Under the pieces are notes generated by a model, which ran no database searches, was not told the DNA's origin, and was given only the letters and a program-made list of their open reading frames with translations. From assembly GCF_000251145.1 (NCBI RefSeq), contig NZ_AIDW01000016.1:62001-126000 (forward strand): a DNA stretch of 64,000 nt. Direction: 5' to 3'. Positions 10,923 through 20,580 of this stretch are shown here, one piece after another (within the stretch, counting starts at the first letter, position 1; each line of letters opens with the position of its first letter). Origin of the DNA: Sphingomonas sp. PAMC 26621 (GTDB lineage Bacteria; Pseudomonadota; Alphaproteobacteria; Sphingomonadales; Sphingomonadaceae). The position numbers were made by a program, and so were the translations under genes.

Positions 10923-11765
10923 CTATCCCAGCGCGCGGGCAACCGCGACGAACTCTGCGACGCTGACCGTCTCGGCACGGCGCGTTGGGTCGATCCCGAC
11001 CGCATCCAGCGCATCGAGCGCACCCGGCACGCCCTTCAGGCTCTGCCGCAGCATCTTGCGCCGCTGCCCGAAGGCAGCGCCCGTGAGCCGTTCCAAAGTC
11101 GCGAAGCGCACGTTCTCGGGCGCTGCTTCGGGCACGATATGCACCACCGCTGACATTACCTTGGGCGGCGGGGTGAACGCCGAGCGGTGGACCGGCATCG
11201 CCAGCGTCGCCTTGCTCCGCCACTGCGCCAGCACCGCCAGTCGTCCATAGGCGTCGTCGTCGGTCCGCGCGACGATCCGGTCTGCGACTTCGCGCTGGAA
11301 CATCAGCGTCAGGCTCTGCCACCATGGTGCCCAGTCCGCCGACAGCCAGCGGACGAGCAACGCGGTCCCGATGTTATACGGGAGGTTCGAGGCGATATGC
11401 GGCTTGCCCGCGAACAGCGGCACCGCGTCGATCTCGAGCGCGTCGCCCTCGATGACGGTAAGCTTGCCGGGATAGGCCTCGCCGAGTTCGGCGAGCGCGG
11501 GGATGCACCGATGGTCACGCTCGATCGCGGTGACGCGCGCACCCGCCGCGAGCAGCGCGCGCGTCAGGCCGCCGGGACCGGGGCCGATCTCGAGCACTTC
11601 GGCGTCGGTGAGGTCACCCGGAATTCTCGCGATCCGCGCGAGCAATTGCGCGTCGAGCAGGAAATTCTGCCCCAGCGCCTTGCTGGCGGCGAGGCCATGA
11701 CGCGCAATGACGTCGCGCAGCGGCGGCAATTCGGGTCGCGCGGTCGGCGCTTTCGGAGCCGTCAC
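10923..11765 (-). CDS. rsmA: 16S rRNA dimethyladenosine transferase RsmA (KsgA)
   Basis: Dimethylates two adjacent adenines in helix 45 of 16S rRNA. 280 residues with the family signature [10 protein letters not shown], the SAM motif [14 protein letters not shown] and the catalytic [11 protein letters not shown]. The start is GTG at 11765, overlapping the TGA of pdxA by four bases (GTGA), so translation is coupled. It is the last gene of the lptD-surA-pdxA-rsmA operon, an order conserved across many proteobacteria. It converges on the TPR gene across 65 bases. Confidence 0.97.
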   Translation of the reverse strand: MTAPKAPTARPELPPLRDVIARHGLAASKALGQNFLLDAQLLARIARIPGDLTDAEVLEIGPGPGGLTRALLAAGARVTAIERDHRCIPALAELGEAYPGKLTVIEGDALEIDAVPLFAGKPHIASNLPYNIGTALLVRWLSADWAPWWQSLTLMFQREVADRIVARTDDDAYGRLAVLAQWRSKATLAMPVHRSAFTPPPKVMSAVVHIVPEAAPENVRFATLERLTGAAFGQRRKMLRQSLKGVPGALDALDAVGIDPTRRAETVSVAEFVAVARALG

Positions 11766-12796
11766 GCGTCGGCGGCGGCGCGGCGTTCGGCGGCGTCACC
11801 CGCCATCCGGATCGCCGCGATCATTGCGCCCGGGTTGGCGATGTTCCGACCCGCGATGTCGAACGCAGTGCCATGATCGGGCGAGGTCCGCACAATCGGC
11901 AAGCCAAGCGTGATGTTGACGCCATCGTCGAAGTACAGCGTCTTGATCGGGATCAGCGCCTGATCGTGGTAACAGCACAGCACCGCATCATATTTCAGGC
12001 GTGCGCGCGCGTGGAACAGCGTATCGGCGGCAAACGGGCCGGTCGCGGCAATCCCTTCCTCGCACAGCAGGGCGACCGCGGGGGCGATGATGTCGATCTC
12101 CTCGCGCCCGATCGCACCGCTCTCGCCCGCATGCGGGTTGAACCCGGCAAAGCAGATCCGCGGCGCGACGATCCCGAAATTGCGGGTCAGGCCACGTGCG
12201 GTGGCACGGCCCTTCGCGACGAGCAGCTCGATCGACAGCAACGCGCTGACCTCGGCCAGCGGGACGTGCGTCGTGATCGGTACGACCCGCAGATCGGGCG
12301 CGGCGAGCATCATCACCGCATTCTCGCCTGCGATCCCGCAGCGTTCGGCAACGAACTCAGTCTGGCCGGGGTAGGTGAAGCCGATGTTGTAGAGCTGAGA
12401 CTTGGAGACGGGCGCGGTCACCAGCGCGCGGGCTGCGCCCGAGCGGACCAGTCCCGCCGCGAGCTCGAGCGCGCGCAAGGCGCAGCGCGCGCCTTCCACG
12501 TCCGGTGTTCCGGGAACGATCTCGCCGCCATCCTCGACCGTCAGGATCGGCAAGGCGTGCTCGAACACGCCCCGCGCTGCATCGGGGTGCGTGATCGGCT
12601 GGACCGGGCCATCCCAGATCGCCGAAATGGCACGGGCGTCGCCTGTGGCGAAGAACGGCGGCAAGCCCGCTTCGTCCCGACGCGCCCATGCCTTCGCCAG
12701 GATCTCGGGCCCGATCCCGGCAGGATCGCCCATCGAGATGACGATCGGGGCCAGCGGCGACGAGGCGACGGGATTAGCGATATTCGATGATCGCAT
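11762..12796 (-). CDS. pdxA: 4-hydroxythreonine-4-phosphate dehydrogenase PdxA
   Basis: NAD-dependent step of pyridoxal phosphate synthesis (DXP-dependent route). 344 residues. The core begins [20 protein letters not shown], and metal-binding histidines lie in [23 protein letters not shown] and [14 protein letters not shown]. The proposed ATG at 12796 overlaps the end of surA by 23 bases. Downstream it overlaps rsmA by four bases. It is complete and at family length. Confidence 0.96.
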   Translation of the reverse strand: MRSSNIANPVASSPLAPIVISMGDPAGIGPEILAKAWARRDEAGLPPFFATGDARAISAIWDGPVQPITHPDAARGVFEHALPILTVEDGGEIVPGTPDVEGARCALRALELAAGLVRSGAARALVTAPVSKSQLYNIGFTYPGQTEFVAERCGIAGENAVMMLAAPDLRVVPITTHVPLAEVSALLSIELLVAKGRATARGLTRNFGIVAPRICFAGFNPHAGESGAIGREEIDIIAPAVALLCEEGIAATGPFAADTLFHARARLKYDAVLCCYHDQALIPIKTLYFDDGVNITLGLPIVRTSPDHGTAFDIAGRNIANPGAMIAAIRMAGDAAERRAAADA

Positions 12797-14189
12797 CGCG
12801 GCGGAGATCGCGCAACAGTTGGTTGGCCCGCAGGTTGACCCGCGCGTTCTCCATCTGGCCGCGGACCTGTTCGACCCCGGGGACGGTGCTGCCGCCGGCT
12901 TCGTCTCGACCGCACAGGACGAGCGAACGAATGCCGTCCTTGGGCGAGCCGAACGGCGGGGTCGATTCGCCGACGCTCAGCTTCGCCATGATGTCGCGGA
13001 GCGCAGGCGGGAGATCGCGGATCCGGACCGAATCATTGTCGACGACTTCCGCGCCGAGCGCCGAGGCGACCTTGGCGACCTCGCCGCACCCGCGGATCGT
13101 CTGCGACAGCTTCGCGAATTCGGTGACGCGCGCGTCGGCCTGCGCCTTGCTGATCCCGTCGGGGAAGCGAACGCTGAGCTGCTTTAGGGTCAGCTTCGCA
13201 TCGAGCGGATCGGCGACGCCGACCTTGCGCGTATCGACCAGATAGATGATCGAGAAACCGCCCGGCACTTCGATCGGCCCGGCGAGATGCTCGGGCTGCA
13301 TCGTCTTGATCGCTTCCACCAGCGCCGGGGGCAGCTGGGCAAGCTGGTTCTCGTTAAGCCAGCCGAGATCGCCGCCGGTCGACTTGGTCGAGGCTTCCGA
13401 CATCGCGCCAGCGTAATAGCCGAAGCTGTCGTCGCCCTTCTCGCGCTTCTGGATCGACCCCATGATCTGCTGTTCCTGCGCGAACACTTCCTGCGCGCGG
13501 TCCCCACCGGCCGAGAGATAGATCTCGCGGACGTGATATTCGGTCGTGCCCTGCTGTTTTTTCAGCTTGTCGATGATTGCCTGGACCTCTTCGTCGCCGA
13601 CATTGATGTCGACCTTGCGGCGGAGGTAGCGGTTCCACGACAGCTCGGCCTCGACCTGGCGCTTGAACGACCGCTCGGACGAGCCAATGCTGCGCAGATA
13701 GGTGCGCATTTCCTGCGCGGACTTGCCGAAATTGCTTCGGACGATCGAATCGTAGCTCTTGTTGACCTCCTCGAGCGAGATCTTGACGTCGGCGGTCTTG
13801 GCCTCCTGGATCTGCAGCGTCTCGTCGACCAGCTGGCGGATTACGAGCAGGCGGTATTGTCCCATTTCCTGCTCGGACAGCTTCATGTCGCGCGCGGCGA
13901 GCAGGAAGGCGAGGCGCTGATCGACGTCGGTACCGGTGATGACGGTGCCGTTGACGATCGCGGTGGGCTTGCGGACGTTGGGGTCGATCTTGCCGAAGAT
14001 CTGCGGGTTGCTCGGCAGATCGAGGTTGCCGCCGCGATTGGCCGAGGCTTCGGGCGTGCCCCCGTCCTGTGGCGCATCGGGCGTGGTTTGCGCGATCGAG
14101 CCGCCTGCCATCGCCAGCGACGCCACGAGCATCGTGCCGAACCCGAAGCGGCGCAGTGTGCGCGCCGTCTTGCCATTAGTCGTCGTCAC
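12774..14189 (-). CDS. surA: Periplasmic peptidyl-prolyl isomerase/chaperone SurA
   Basis: SurA helps outer-membrane proteins, including LptD, fold in the periplasm. From a GTG at 14189 the protein has 471 residues: a signal peptide (FGTMLVASLAMAGGSIAQ), a SurA N-terminal chaperone region (AIVNGTVITGTDVDQRLAFL, then RQLVDETLQIQEAK), one parvulin-type domain (EYHVREIYLSAGG to VGVADPL) and a C-terminal helical part. Open frame extends upstream to 14399 but would run into lptD; GTG gives the best signal peptide, though the ribosome site is weak, so the start is uncertain. Gene order after lptD is the classical one. Confidence 0.92.
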   Translation of the reverse strand: MTTTNGKTARTLRRFGFGTMLVASLAMAGGSIAQTTPDAPQDGGTPEASANRGGNLDLPSNPQIFGKIDPNVRKPTAIVNGTVITGTDVDQRLAFLLAARDMKLSEQEMGQYRLLVIRQLVDETLQIQEAKTADVKISLEEVNKSYDSIVRSNFGKSAQEMRTYLRSIGSSERSFKRQVEAELSWNRYLRRKVDINVGDEEVQAIIDKLKKQQGTTEYHVREIYLSAGGDRAQEVFAQEQQIMGSIQKREKGDDSFGYYAGAMSEASTKSTGGDLGWLNENQLAQLPPALVEAIKTMQPEHLAGPIEVPGGFSIIYLVDTRKVGVADPLDAKLTLKQLSVRFPDGISKAQADARVTEFAKLSQTIRGCGEVAKVASALGAEVVDNDSVRIRDLPPALRDIMAKLSVGESTPPFGSPKDGIRSLVLCGRDEAGGSTVPGVEQVRGQMENARVNLRANQLLRDLRRDAIIEYR

Positions 14190-14290
14190 CAAATCCCAAT
14201 CCCATCCCGCACGACCCAACTTCGGCCATGCCCCTAATGCAGCCATGTGGCTGAACCGTGGCTTAGCGGCCACAGTCTTCGCGCCCAGCG

Positions 14291-16528
14291 TTAGCGCCCC
14301 AAATTCTTGAACGCCAGCGTCAACAGATAGCTGTTGCCGCTGCGCGCATCGCCGGTGTTCTGGTAATCGCGCTTCCACGTGACACCGAGGCGAAGGCAAT
14401 CGTCCTCATATTGGACACCCAGCCGATGCCGGATCGGGTCGAACCCGTCCGCCAGCGAAAGCGGGTCCTCGTTGCGGTCGGTCAGGTCGATCACGGTCGA
14501 GCCGAACGCCGACCAGAAGCGTGCGAACTGGACGCGTCCGCCAAGCCGGACTTCCTCGCGATCGCGCAGATCCTCGAGCGTCGGATCGATGTTGCGGTTG
14601 AGCCGCAGGTAGCCGACGAGGAGATACGTGTTGCGCGAGCCGATCGTCGCGTCGAGCTCGTTGCGGCGGAAGGCGAGGCCATCCTTGTCGAGCCGGTAGC
14701 GATGGATCACCGAGACGAAATCGCGGAAGCGCAGTTCGGTCCGTCCGACGATGTCGGAAAGGCGACGCGACAATCCGGTGCCATCGGGGAACAGCGTCGG
14801 GCGACTGTTGAGCCGGTAGCTTTGGCCGACGTTGGTGCTGAACGCGATGCCGGGCAAATCGACCTGCCAGTCGAGGCCGTAGGTGAAGCGGGCTGAATCC
14901 TCGAACCGGTCGTAGCCGGGGAAACGGTTGAGCGCGAAGAGGTTCGAATCCTCCAGATCGACCGACCGCGCATCCTCGTTCGGGATCGCCATCGTTCCGG
15001 TCTGCGGCGATGCGACGATCTGGAAGCGCGGGATCAGGCGCTGCGTGCCGCTCAGGAACGTGCCGATCAGCGGATATTTCACGTCGACCGCGAAGGCGCC
15101 GATCAGTCGGCCGTGGAAGCCGTCCTCGCCACGGTACGACGCGATCGTCGTCGCGAGCGCATCGTTGGTGTTGTAGACGTCCCCCCGGCCGAAGGCGGTG
15201 AAGGTGATTTCCTGCCCCCACGGCGTCAGCTTGCGCAAATCCCAGCGGGCGCTGCCGAACGCGCGCTGCGTGTCCTGTCCGGCGGTGCGCGTGATCGCGA
15301 GGCTGTTGACCTGAAACTCGAACGTACCGCCCAGGAAGCTGTTGGGAATGCGCTTGCGATAGTCGATTTCGGGCAACGCGATCGGCTGGAGCCCCTGCTG
15401 GTCGGCAACACGCAGCGTCTGGACGTACCAGCCGGTGATCGCGAAATAGCTGTTCTGGTCGATCCGCTCGAGGCTCGCGGTGGTGCGCAGCCGGTCGTCG
15501 CGCGAAATGTCGTAGCGGCGCAGGAAGGTGCGGTCGCTCGCGAGCCGGACCGACCCGCTCACGCTCCAGTTGGGCGAAAGCTGGAACCGGCCCGACGCAT
15601 CGAAATAGCCGCGGAAGGAATTGGGCGTGCCCGGCGGTGTCGGCTCGAGCAGGTTGTTGCTGCGCGGGCTCGCGGTCGCATAGCCGGTGATGCGATAGGC
15701 CCCGAGCGTGTTGAGCGCCTGATAGTCCGCCTGCAACATCGGCAGTACGTCGGTGAACACGCGGGGCGTGATCGTCAGGCCGCGGTTCGGCGAGAGCGCG
15801 AAGTGGTAGGGTTGCGCGAATTCGAGACCGTTGACGCGGCCATAGCGGAAGTCGGGGCTGAGCAGCCCGCTGTCATTTCCGCCGCCGATCGGGTTGGAGA
15901 AAGCGGGAAGCGGGAGCGACGGCAACCCGAACAGGTCGATCCGCGCGCCCTTGTAATAGATCCGCCCGCGTTCGGGGCGGTAGATCACACGGGTCGCGGT
16001 GATCTTCCAGGATGGTTCCTTGGGGCAGTTCGCCGAGGTCGTGACCGCGCACGGAGTATAGGCCGCTTCCTCGAGCGTGACCGTCTCGTCGAGCGCGCGC
16101 GTGCCTCTGCGCGCTGCCAGTCGTCCGCCTTTTTCCAGCACGAGCAGCATGTTGTCGACCATGCCGTCCTTGAGCGCGTCGGTCAGCTCGATCGAATCGC
16201 CATAGGCCGTGTCGCCGCCGGGATTGACGATCGCGATGTTGCCGGTCGCCATGACCTTGCCGGTCTTGCGATTCCACACGACCTTGTCGGCGCGCAGCCG
16301 GTCGCCGGTGCGATACATGCGGACATCGCCGGTCGCGGTGACGATCTCGTTGTTGATGTCATATTCAAGCGTCCCCGCGTTGAACTGCACCTGATCGTCA
16401 TTGACGCTCGGCGTAATCGGCGGGGGCGGGGGCGCGACGGTGCGGGTGTGCAGATCCTGCGCGAGGGCGGGATGAGCAAGCAGCGCGAGCGGCGCAGCGC
16501 AGGAGGCGAGGAGAACGGCACGCTTCAC
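14291..16528 (-). CDS. lptD: LPS-assembly protein LptD
   Basis: Outer-membrane beta-barrel that inserts lipopolysaccharide into the outer leaflet. A GTG at 16528 starts VKRAVLLASCAAPLALLAHP, a good signal peptide ending at AQD, and gives 745 residues. The N-terminal jellyroll (VQFNAGTLEYDINNEIVTA, DRLRADKVVWNRKTGKVMAT) is the LptA-like domain; the rest is the OstA C-terminal barrel ending LTLAFKNLGR. Cysteines in CAVTTSANCP and near the C-terminus (DDCLRLGVTWK) could make the disulfides LptD needs. The frame is open up to 17089, but that would overlap pepA on the other strand. First gene of the lptD-surA-pdxA-rsmA operon. Confidence 0.95.
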   Translation of the reverse strand: MKRAVLLASCAAPLALLAHPALAQDLHTRTVAPPPPPITPSVNDDQVQFNAGTLEYDINNEIVTATGDVRMYRTGDRLRADKVVWNRKTGKVMATGNIAIVNPGGDTAYGDSIELTDALKDGMVDNMLLVLEKGGRLAARRGTRALDETVTLEEAAYTPCAVTTSANCPKEPSWKITATRVIYRPERGRIYYKGARIDLFGLPSLPLPAFSNPIGGGNDSGLLSPDFRYGRVNGLEFAQPYHFALSPNRGLTITPRVFTDVLPMLQADYQALNTLGAYRITGYATASPRSNNLLEPTPPGTPNSFRGYFDASGRFQLSPNWSVSGSVRLASDRTFLRRYDISRDDRLRTTASLERIDQNSYFAITGWYVQTLRVADQQGLQPIALPEIDYRKRIPNSFLGGTFEFQVNSLAITRTAGQDTQRAFGSARWDLRKLTPWGQEITFTAFGRGDVYNTNDALATTIASYRGEDGFHGRLIGAFAVDVKYPLIGTFLSGTQRLIPRFQIVASPQTGTMAIPNEDARSVDLEDSNLFALNRFPGYDRFEDSARFTYGLDWQVDLPGIAFSTNVGQSYRLNSRPTLFPDGTGLSRRLSDIVGRTELRFRDFVSVIHRYRLDKDGLAFRRNELDATIGSRNTYLLVGYLRLNRNIDPTLEDLRDREEVRLGGRVQFARFWSAFGSTVIDLTDRNEDPLSLADGFDPIRHRLGVQYEDDCLRLGVTWKRDYQNTGDARSGNSYLLTLAFKNLGR

Positions 16529-16696
16529 GTCGGAACAAACACCCAAATGCGATGAGGCCGGCGGCCGCTGGTCGATCATGCGGTATCGCATCGACATCGG
16601 CGCGCTGCAATCGCGCAAACGCGCGCTTTGCCACCGACGGTGCAACGGCCTAGAGACTGACGACTCATTGTGAATGATCGATCGAGGCCCGTTTCC

Positions 16697-18169
16697 ATGC
16701 ATATCGAGTTTTCCAGCGCTGCACCCGCATCCGATGCGACGCTTGCCTTCCCCGTCGAAAAGGACGCGCTCGGGCGGTTGACGACGACGCTGGTTGCACC
16801 GGCTGCGCTGGATCTGCTCAAGGCCGCCGCCAAGGCGAGCCGGTTCGAGGGCGAGTCCGGCGCAATCGTCGAGATCTTCGTCGACGAGGGCGGGACCGCG
16901 CGCCGCATCCTGCTGATCGGCACGGGTGCCGGCAGCGAGATGGACTATGAAAAGGCCGGCGGTGCGCTGACCGGGCGTCTGGCCACGTCGGGCGTCACGC
17001 AGGCGAGCGTCGATTTCGCGAGCGCGGGTGCCAGCCCCAAGGCGGTCGCGCGGTTCGCGGGCGCAGCGGCGCAGCGCGGCTGGCGGCATGACATCTACCG
17101 CACCAAGCTCCCGGAAAAATCGAAGCCGACGCTAACGAGCATCGTGCTCCACAACGCGCCCGAGGGCAGCGACGCCGCCTGGGCGCCGCAGAAGGCGCTG
17201 ACCGAGGGGCTCGAACTGACCCGTACGCTCGTCGCCGAGCCGCCGAACGTCATCTATCCCGAGAGCTTCGTCGCCAAGGTGCTGGCCGAAGTCGAGGGCC
17301 TCGGGCTCGAAGTCACCGTGCTCGGCGAGGACGAGATGCACGCGCTCGGCATGGGCGCACTGCTCGGCGTCAGCCAGGGCTCGGTCAAGAACGCGCAGCT
17401 GCTCGCGCTCAAGTGGAGCGGCAAGGGCGCGGGCGATCCCGACCTGGCGCTGGTCGGCAAGGGCGTGACGTTCGACACCGGCGGCATCTCGCTCAAGCCT
17501 GGTGCCGGCATGGAAGACATGAAGTGGGACATGGGCGGCGCGGGTGCCGTGGTCGGCGCGATGAAGGCAATCGCCGGGCGCAAGGCCAAGGCGAACGTCA
17601 TCGGCGTATGCGGCCTCGTCGAGAACATGCCCGACGGCAACGCGATTCGCCCGGGCGACGTGCTGACCTCGATGTCGGGGCAGACGATCGAAGTGCTCAA
17701 CACCGACGCCGAGGGCCGTCTCGTGCTGTGCGACGCGCTGACCTGGGTCCAGCGGACGCACCATCCCAAGACGATCGTCGATCTCGCGACGCTGACCGGC
17801 GCGATGATCATCGCCCTCGGCCATGAGCATGGCGGCTGCTTCGCGAACGACGATTCGCTGGCGGACCAGCTGCTCGCGGCGGGCAAGGCGTCAGGCGACC
17901 TGTTGTGGCGCTTCCCGCTGAGCGATTCGTACAACAAGCTGATCGATTCGCCGATCGCCGACATGAAGAACGTCGGGCCACGCGGGGCTGGGTCGATCAC
18001 GGCGGCGCAGTTCCTCCAGCGCTACATCGATACTGGCGTGAAGTGGGCTCATCTCGACATCGCCGGCATGGTGTGGGCGGACAAGGCGGGTTCGAACTAC
18101 GAAAAGGGCGCGACCGGTTATGGCGTGCGGCTGCTCGACCGGTTCGTGTCGGACAACTTAGAGGGCTGA
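16697..18169 (+). CDS. pepA: Leucyl aminopeptidase (M17, PepA)
   Basis: Two-metal cytosolic aminopeptidase; in some bacteria it also binds DNA at recombination sites. 490 residues from the ATG at 16697 (MHIEFSSAAPA), preceded by GAGG; an upstream GTG-type start at 16670 is less likely. The catalytic domain shows GKGVTFDTGGISLKP (metal-binding Lys and Asp) and the M17 signature NTDAEGRLVLCDAL. It is divergent from lptD with 168 bases between the starts, a usual arrangement in alphaproteobacteria, and is followed by a palindromic repeat and holC. Confidence 0.97.
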   Translation: MHIEFSSAAPASDATLAFPVEKDALGRLTTTLVAPAALDLLKAAAKASRFEGESGAIVEIFVDEGGTARRILLIGTGAGSEMDYEKAGGALTGRLATSGVTQASVDFASAGASPKAVARFAGAAAQRGWRHDIYRTKLPEKSKPTLTSIVLHNAPEGSDAAWAPQKALTEGLELTRTLVAEPPNVIYPESFVAKVLAEVEGLGLEVTVLGEDEMHALGMGALLGVSQGSVKNAQLLALKWSGKGAGDPDLALVGKGVTFDTGGISLKPGAGMEDMKWDMGGAGAVVGAMKAIAGRKAKANVIGVCGLVENMPDGNAIRPGDVLTSMSGQTIEVLNTDAEGRLVLCDALTWVQRTHHPKTIVDLATLTGAMIIALGHEHGGCFANDDSLADQLLAAGKASGDLLWRFPLSDSYNKLIDSPIADMKNVGPRGAGSITAAQFLQRYIDTGVKWAHLDIAGMVWADKAGSNYEKGATGYGVRLLDRFVSDNLEG

Positions 18170-18182
18170 TTCGACGGTCCGC

Positions 18183-18276
18183 GTCGCCCCGGGCTTGTCC
18201 CGGGGTCCACCGTGGTTCGGCTCCGACAATCGTCCGGTGTGCGGCACGGTGGACCCCGGCACGAGGCCGGGGTGAC
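18183..18276. repeat. Palindromic repeat with 32-base inverted arms
   Basis: Arms 18183-18214 and 18245-18276 are inverted copies, matching at about 28 of 32 positions around a 30-base spacer. Each arm folds alone as a CCCCGG..CCGGGG hairpin. The inner arm ends, GTCCACCGTG and CACGGTGGAC, pair perfectly. The element fills the pepA-holC gap, starting 13 bases after the pepA stop, and resembles the repeats at 6919 and 27339. Confidence 0.85.
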
Positions 18277-18298
18277 GGATGGGGTAAGTGGTGTCTGA

Positions 18299-18742
18299 AT
18301 GCAGGTCGATTTCTACCATCTGACACTACAACCGCTCGACCGCGTGCTTCCGCGGATCGCGGAGCGCGTGGTCGGCGGCGGCGGGCGTCTGCTGGTCGTT
18401 GCCGAGAGCGGCGAACAGCGCGCTGCGCTGGACCGGCTGCTGTGGACCTACGCGCCCGAAAGCTTCCTTCCGCACGCGCAGGCCGCTGGCGACGAGACCG
18501 ATGCGGTGCAGCCAATCCTGATCTCCGCCGAACCGAACGCCGCCAATGCCGCGCGCAACGTCGCGATTGCCGATGGGGTGTGGCGCGAAGATGCGCTCGG
18601 ATTCGATCGCGCTTTCCATTTCTTCGATGACGAACGAATCGTCGAGGCGCGCGCTGCGTGGCGGGCGCTCGGCGACCGCGACGGGGTCGACCGGCGCTAC
18701 TGGAAGCAGAATGACGAAGGCCGCTGGGAGCAGGCGGCCTGA
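18299..18742 (+). CDS. holC: DNA polymerase III chi subunit
   Basis: 147 residues; chi links the clamp loader to single-stranded DNA-binding protein. The sequence starts [20 protein letters not shown] and contains [20 protein letters not shown], the usual chi pattern (xVDFYxL at the start, then the lysine- or glutamine-rich helix and DxxLWTY). [20 protein letters not shown] and the short [13 protein letters not shown] tail complete the fold. The start lies 22 bases after the repeat. Gene order pepA-holC-ndk is common in alphaproteobacteria. Confidence 0.92.
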   Translation: MQVDFYHLTLQPLDRVLPRIAERVVGGGGRLLVVAESGEQRAALDRLLWTYAPESFLPHAQAAGDETDAVQPILISAEPNAANAARNVAIADGVWREDALGFDRAFHFFDDERIVEARAAWRALGDRDGVDRRYWKQNDEGRWEQAA

Positions 18743-18827
18743 GCGCCAGCGGGCGGGTTGCATCGCCCCGATGCCCCGACTAGGGGACGCGCACATTCCT
18801 TTCTCATTACACAGGAGCTTCACGGTC

Positions 18828-19250
18828 ATGGCCGCGAACCGCACGTTTTCGATCATCAAGCCCGACGCGACGCGTCGCAACCTGACGGGTGCCGTCACCA
18901 AGATGCTCGAGGAAGCCGGCCTGCGCGTCGTGGCTTCGAAGCGCATCCAGATGACCCGCGAGCAGGCAGAAGGCTTCTATGCCGTTCACAAGGAACGCCC
19001 CTTCTTCGGCGAGCTCGTCTCCTTCATGATCTCGGGCCCGGTCGTCGTCCAGGTTCTCGAGGGCGAGAACGCGATGCAGCGCAACCGCGACATCATGGGC
19101 GCGACCAACCCGGCAAACGCCGACGCCGGCACGATCCGCAAGGAACTCGCCGAGTCGATCGAAGCGAACACGGTGCACGGTTCGGACAGCGACGAGAATG
19201 CCGAGATCGAGATCGCCTATTTCTTCAAGCCCGAAGAAATCGTTGGCTGA
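18828..19250 (+). CDS. ndk: Nucleoside diphosphate kinase
   Basis: Transfers gamma-phosphate between nucleoside triphosphates and diphosphates through a phosphohistidine. 140 residues, the family length. The start [17 protein letters not shown] follows an AGGAG site at 18813-18817. The active histidine is His117 in NTVHGSDS, and the Kpn loop region reads [20 protein letters not shown]. The stop overlaps the likely start of the acetyltransferase downstream. Confidence 0.98.
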   Translation: MAANRTFSIIKPDATRRNLTGAVTKMLEEAGLRVVASKRIQMTREQAEGFYAVHKERPFFGELVSFMISGPVVVQVLEGENAMQRNRDIMGATNPANADAGTIRKELAESIEANTVHGSDSDENAEIEIAYFFKPEEIVG

Positions 19251-19773
19251 CCCCAACTGGCGCGTACGGGCGGCGGGGCCGGCGGATGCCGATGCCCTGT
19301 CGCTCGTCGCGTCCGCGACCTTCCTGGATACCTACGCCGGGTCGCTCGACGGAAGCGACATGGTCGAGCATTGCGCCGCCAAGAACCGCCCGGAAACCTT
19401 CGTCGCCTGGGCAAGCGACCCGCGCGACGCGGTGCTGCTCGGGGAGATCATCCCGGGTCATGCGCCGGTCGGCTATGCGGTTCTCACCAGCACGATCGAT
19501 CTTCCGGTCCCGCTCGAGGCGGGCGATATCGAGCTTCGGCGGATCTACAGTCTCTCGCGCATGCATGGGTCCGGACTCGGTCCGGCGCTGATGCAACAGG
19601 CGGTCGATGCAGCGATCCAGTTCGGCTCGCGTCGCATTCTGCTTGGCGTGTGGGGAGAGAATCACCGCGCGCATCGGTTCTATGAACGCCAGGGGTTTAC
19701 CGTCATCGGCACCCGACAGTTCCGCGTCGGCGCGGTCGTTCATGACGATCTGGTATACGCGCGACCGGTTTGA
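19243..19773 (+). CDS. GNAT-family N-acetyltransferase
   Basis: 176 residues if the TTG at 19243 is the start, which overlaps the ndk stop by eight bases; an ATG at 19198 in frame would overlap ndk by 53 bases. The GNAT fold is seen as [20 protein letters not shown] at the start, the acetyl-CoA loop region [20 protein letters not shown] (R-x-x-G-x-G-like: [10 protein letters not shown]), and [18 protein letters not shown] near the end. The substrate cannot be predicted. It converges on nadK with 27 bases between the stops. Confidence 0.85.
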   Translation: MADPNWRVRAAGPADADALSLVASATFLDTYAGSLDGSDMVEHCAAKNRPETFVAWASDPRDAVLLGEIIPGHAPVGYAVLTSTIDLPVPLEAGDIELRRIYSLSRMHGSGLGPALMQQAVDAAIQFGSRRILLGVWGENHRAHRFYERQGFTVIGTRQFRVGAVVHDDLVYARPV

Positions 19774-19800
19774 AGTCGAGTTTCTCACCGTAACAGACGG

Positions 19801-20580
19801 TCAGGCCACGAACTGTTCCATCGTGATCCGGTCGTCGAGCGCATGTTCGGGGTCGAACAACAGCGTCAGTTCGCGTGTCCGATCGATCGCGATTTCGACC
19901 AGGGCGACGTCGCGGATTTCGCGCTGATCGGCGACCGCGCTGACCGGGCGCTTGCCGGGTTCCAGCACGCGCAACCCGATCCGCGCCTTGTCGGGCAGGA
20001 TTGCGCCCCGCCAGCGCCGCGGGCGGAACGGGCTGATCGGGGTGAGCGCGAGCATGTTCGATCCGAGCGGCAAGATCGGCCCGTGCGCCGAGAGATTGTA
20101 GGCGGTCGATCCCGCCGGCGTCGCCACCAGGATCCCGTCGCACGCGAGCTCGCTTAGCACGACGCGGTCGTTGACGGTCACCTCGAGCTTCGCGGTCTGC
20201 CGGGTCTCGCGGAGCAGCGAGACTTCGTTGATTGCGGGGAGTGCGAACACCTCGCCCGAAATCGTCGTCGCGGTCATTGCGAGCGGAACGACCTTGAACG
20301 CCTTGGTCCGTTCAAGCCGTCCTTCGAGCCCGTGCGACCGCCACTCGTTCATCAGGAAGCCGACGGTCCCGAGATTCATCCCGAACACCGGCACGATCGG
20401 CTTGCGACGCTCGAGCATCGCATGCAGCGTCTGCAGCATGAACCCGTCGCCGCCCAGCGCGACGATCAGCTCGGCTTCCTCGGGCGGCACCCATTCATGG
20501 GTCTCGGTCAACGCCTGGAAGGCGGCCTGCGCAGGCGGGGTCGGCGACGCGACGAGTGCCCGACGCTGCGGCATGGTCAT
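19801..20580 (-). CDS. nadK: NAD kinase
   Basis: Phosphorylates NAD to NADP. 259 residues, at the short end of the family, as usual in alphaproteobacteria. The GGDG motif lies in IVALGGDGFMLQTLHAM, the NE region in LPAINEVSLLRE, and the nucleotide-binding loop is VATPAGSTAYNLSAHGPIL. Its ATG overlaps the stop of moaA by four bases (ATGA), so the two are probably co-transcribed even though the pathways differ. Confidence 0.96.
   Translation of the reverse strand: MTMPQRRALVASPTPPAQAAFQALTETHEWVPPEEAELIVALGGDGFMLQTLHAMLERRKPIVPVFGMNLGTVGFLMNEWRSHGLEGRLERTKAFKVVPLAMTATTISGEVFALPAINEVSLLRETRQTAKLEVTVNDRVVLSELACDGILVATPAGSTAYNLSAHGPILPLGSNMLALTPISPFRPRRWRGAILPDKARIGLRVLEPGKRPVSAVADQREIRDVALVEIAIDRTRELTLLFDPEHALDDRITMEQFVA

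Noticed and set aside
19787..19801. Small hairpin ACCGT-AACAG-ACGGT between the acetyltransferase and nadK
   Set aside because: Only five base pairs and no T tract on either strand; chance is likely.
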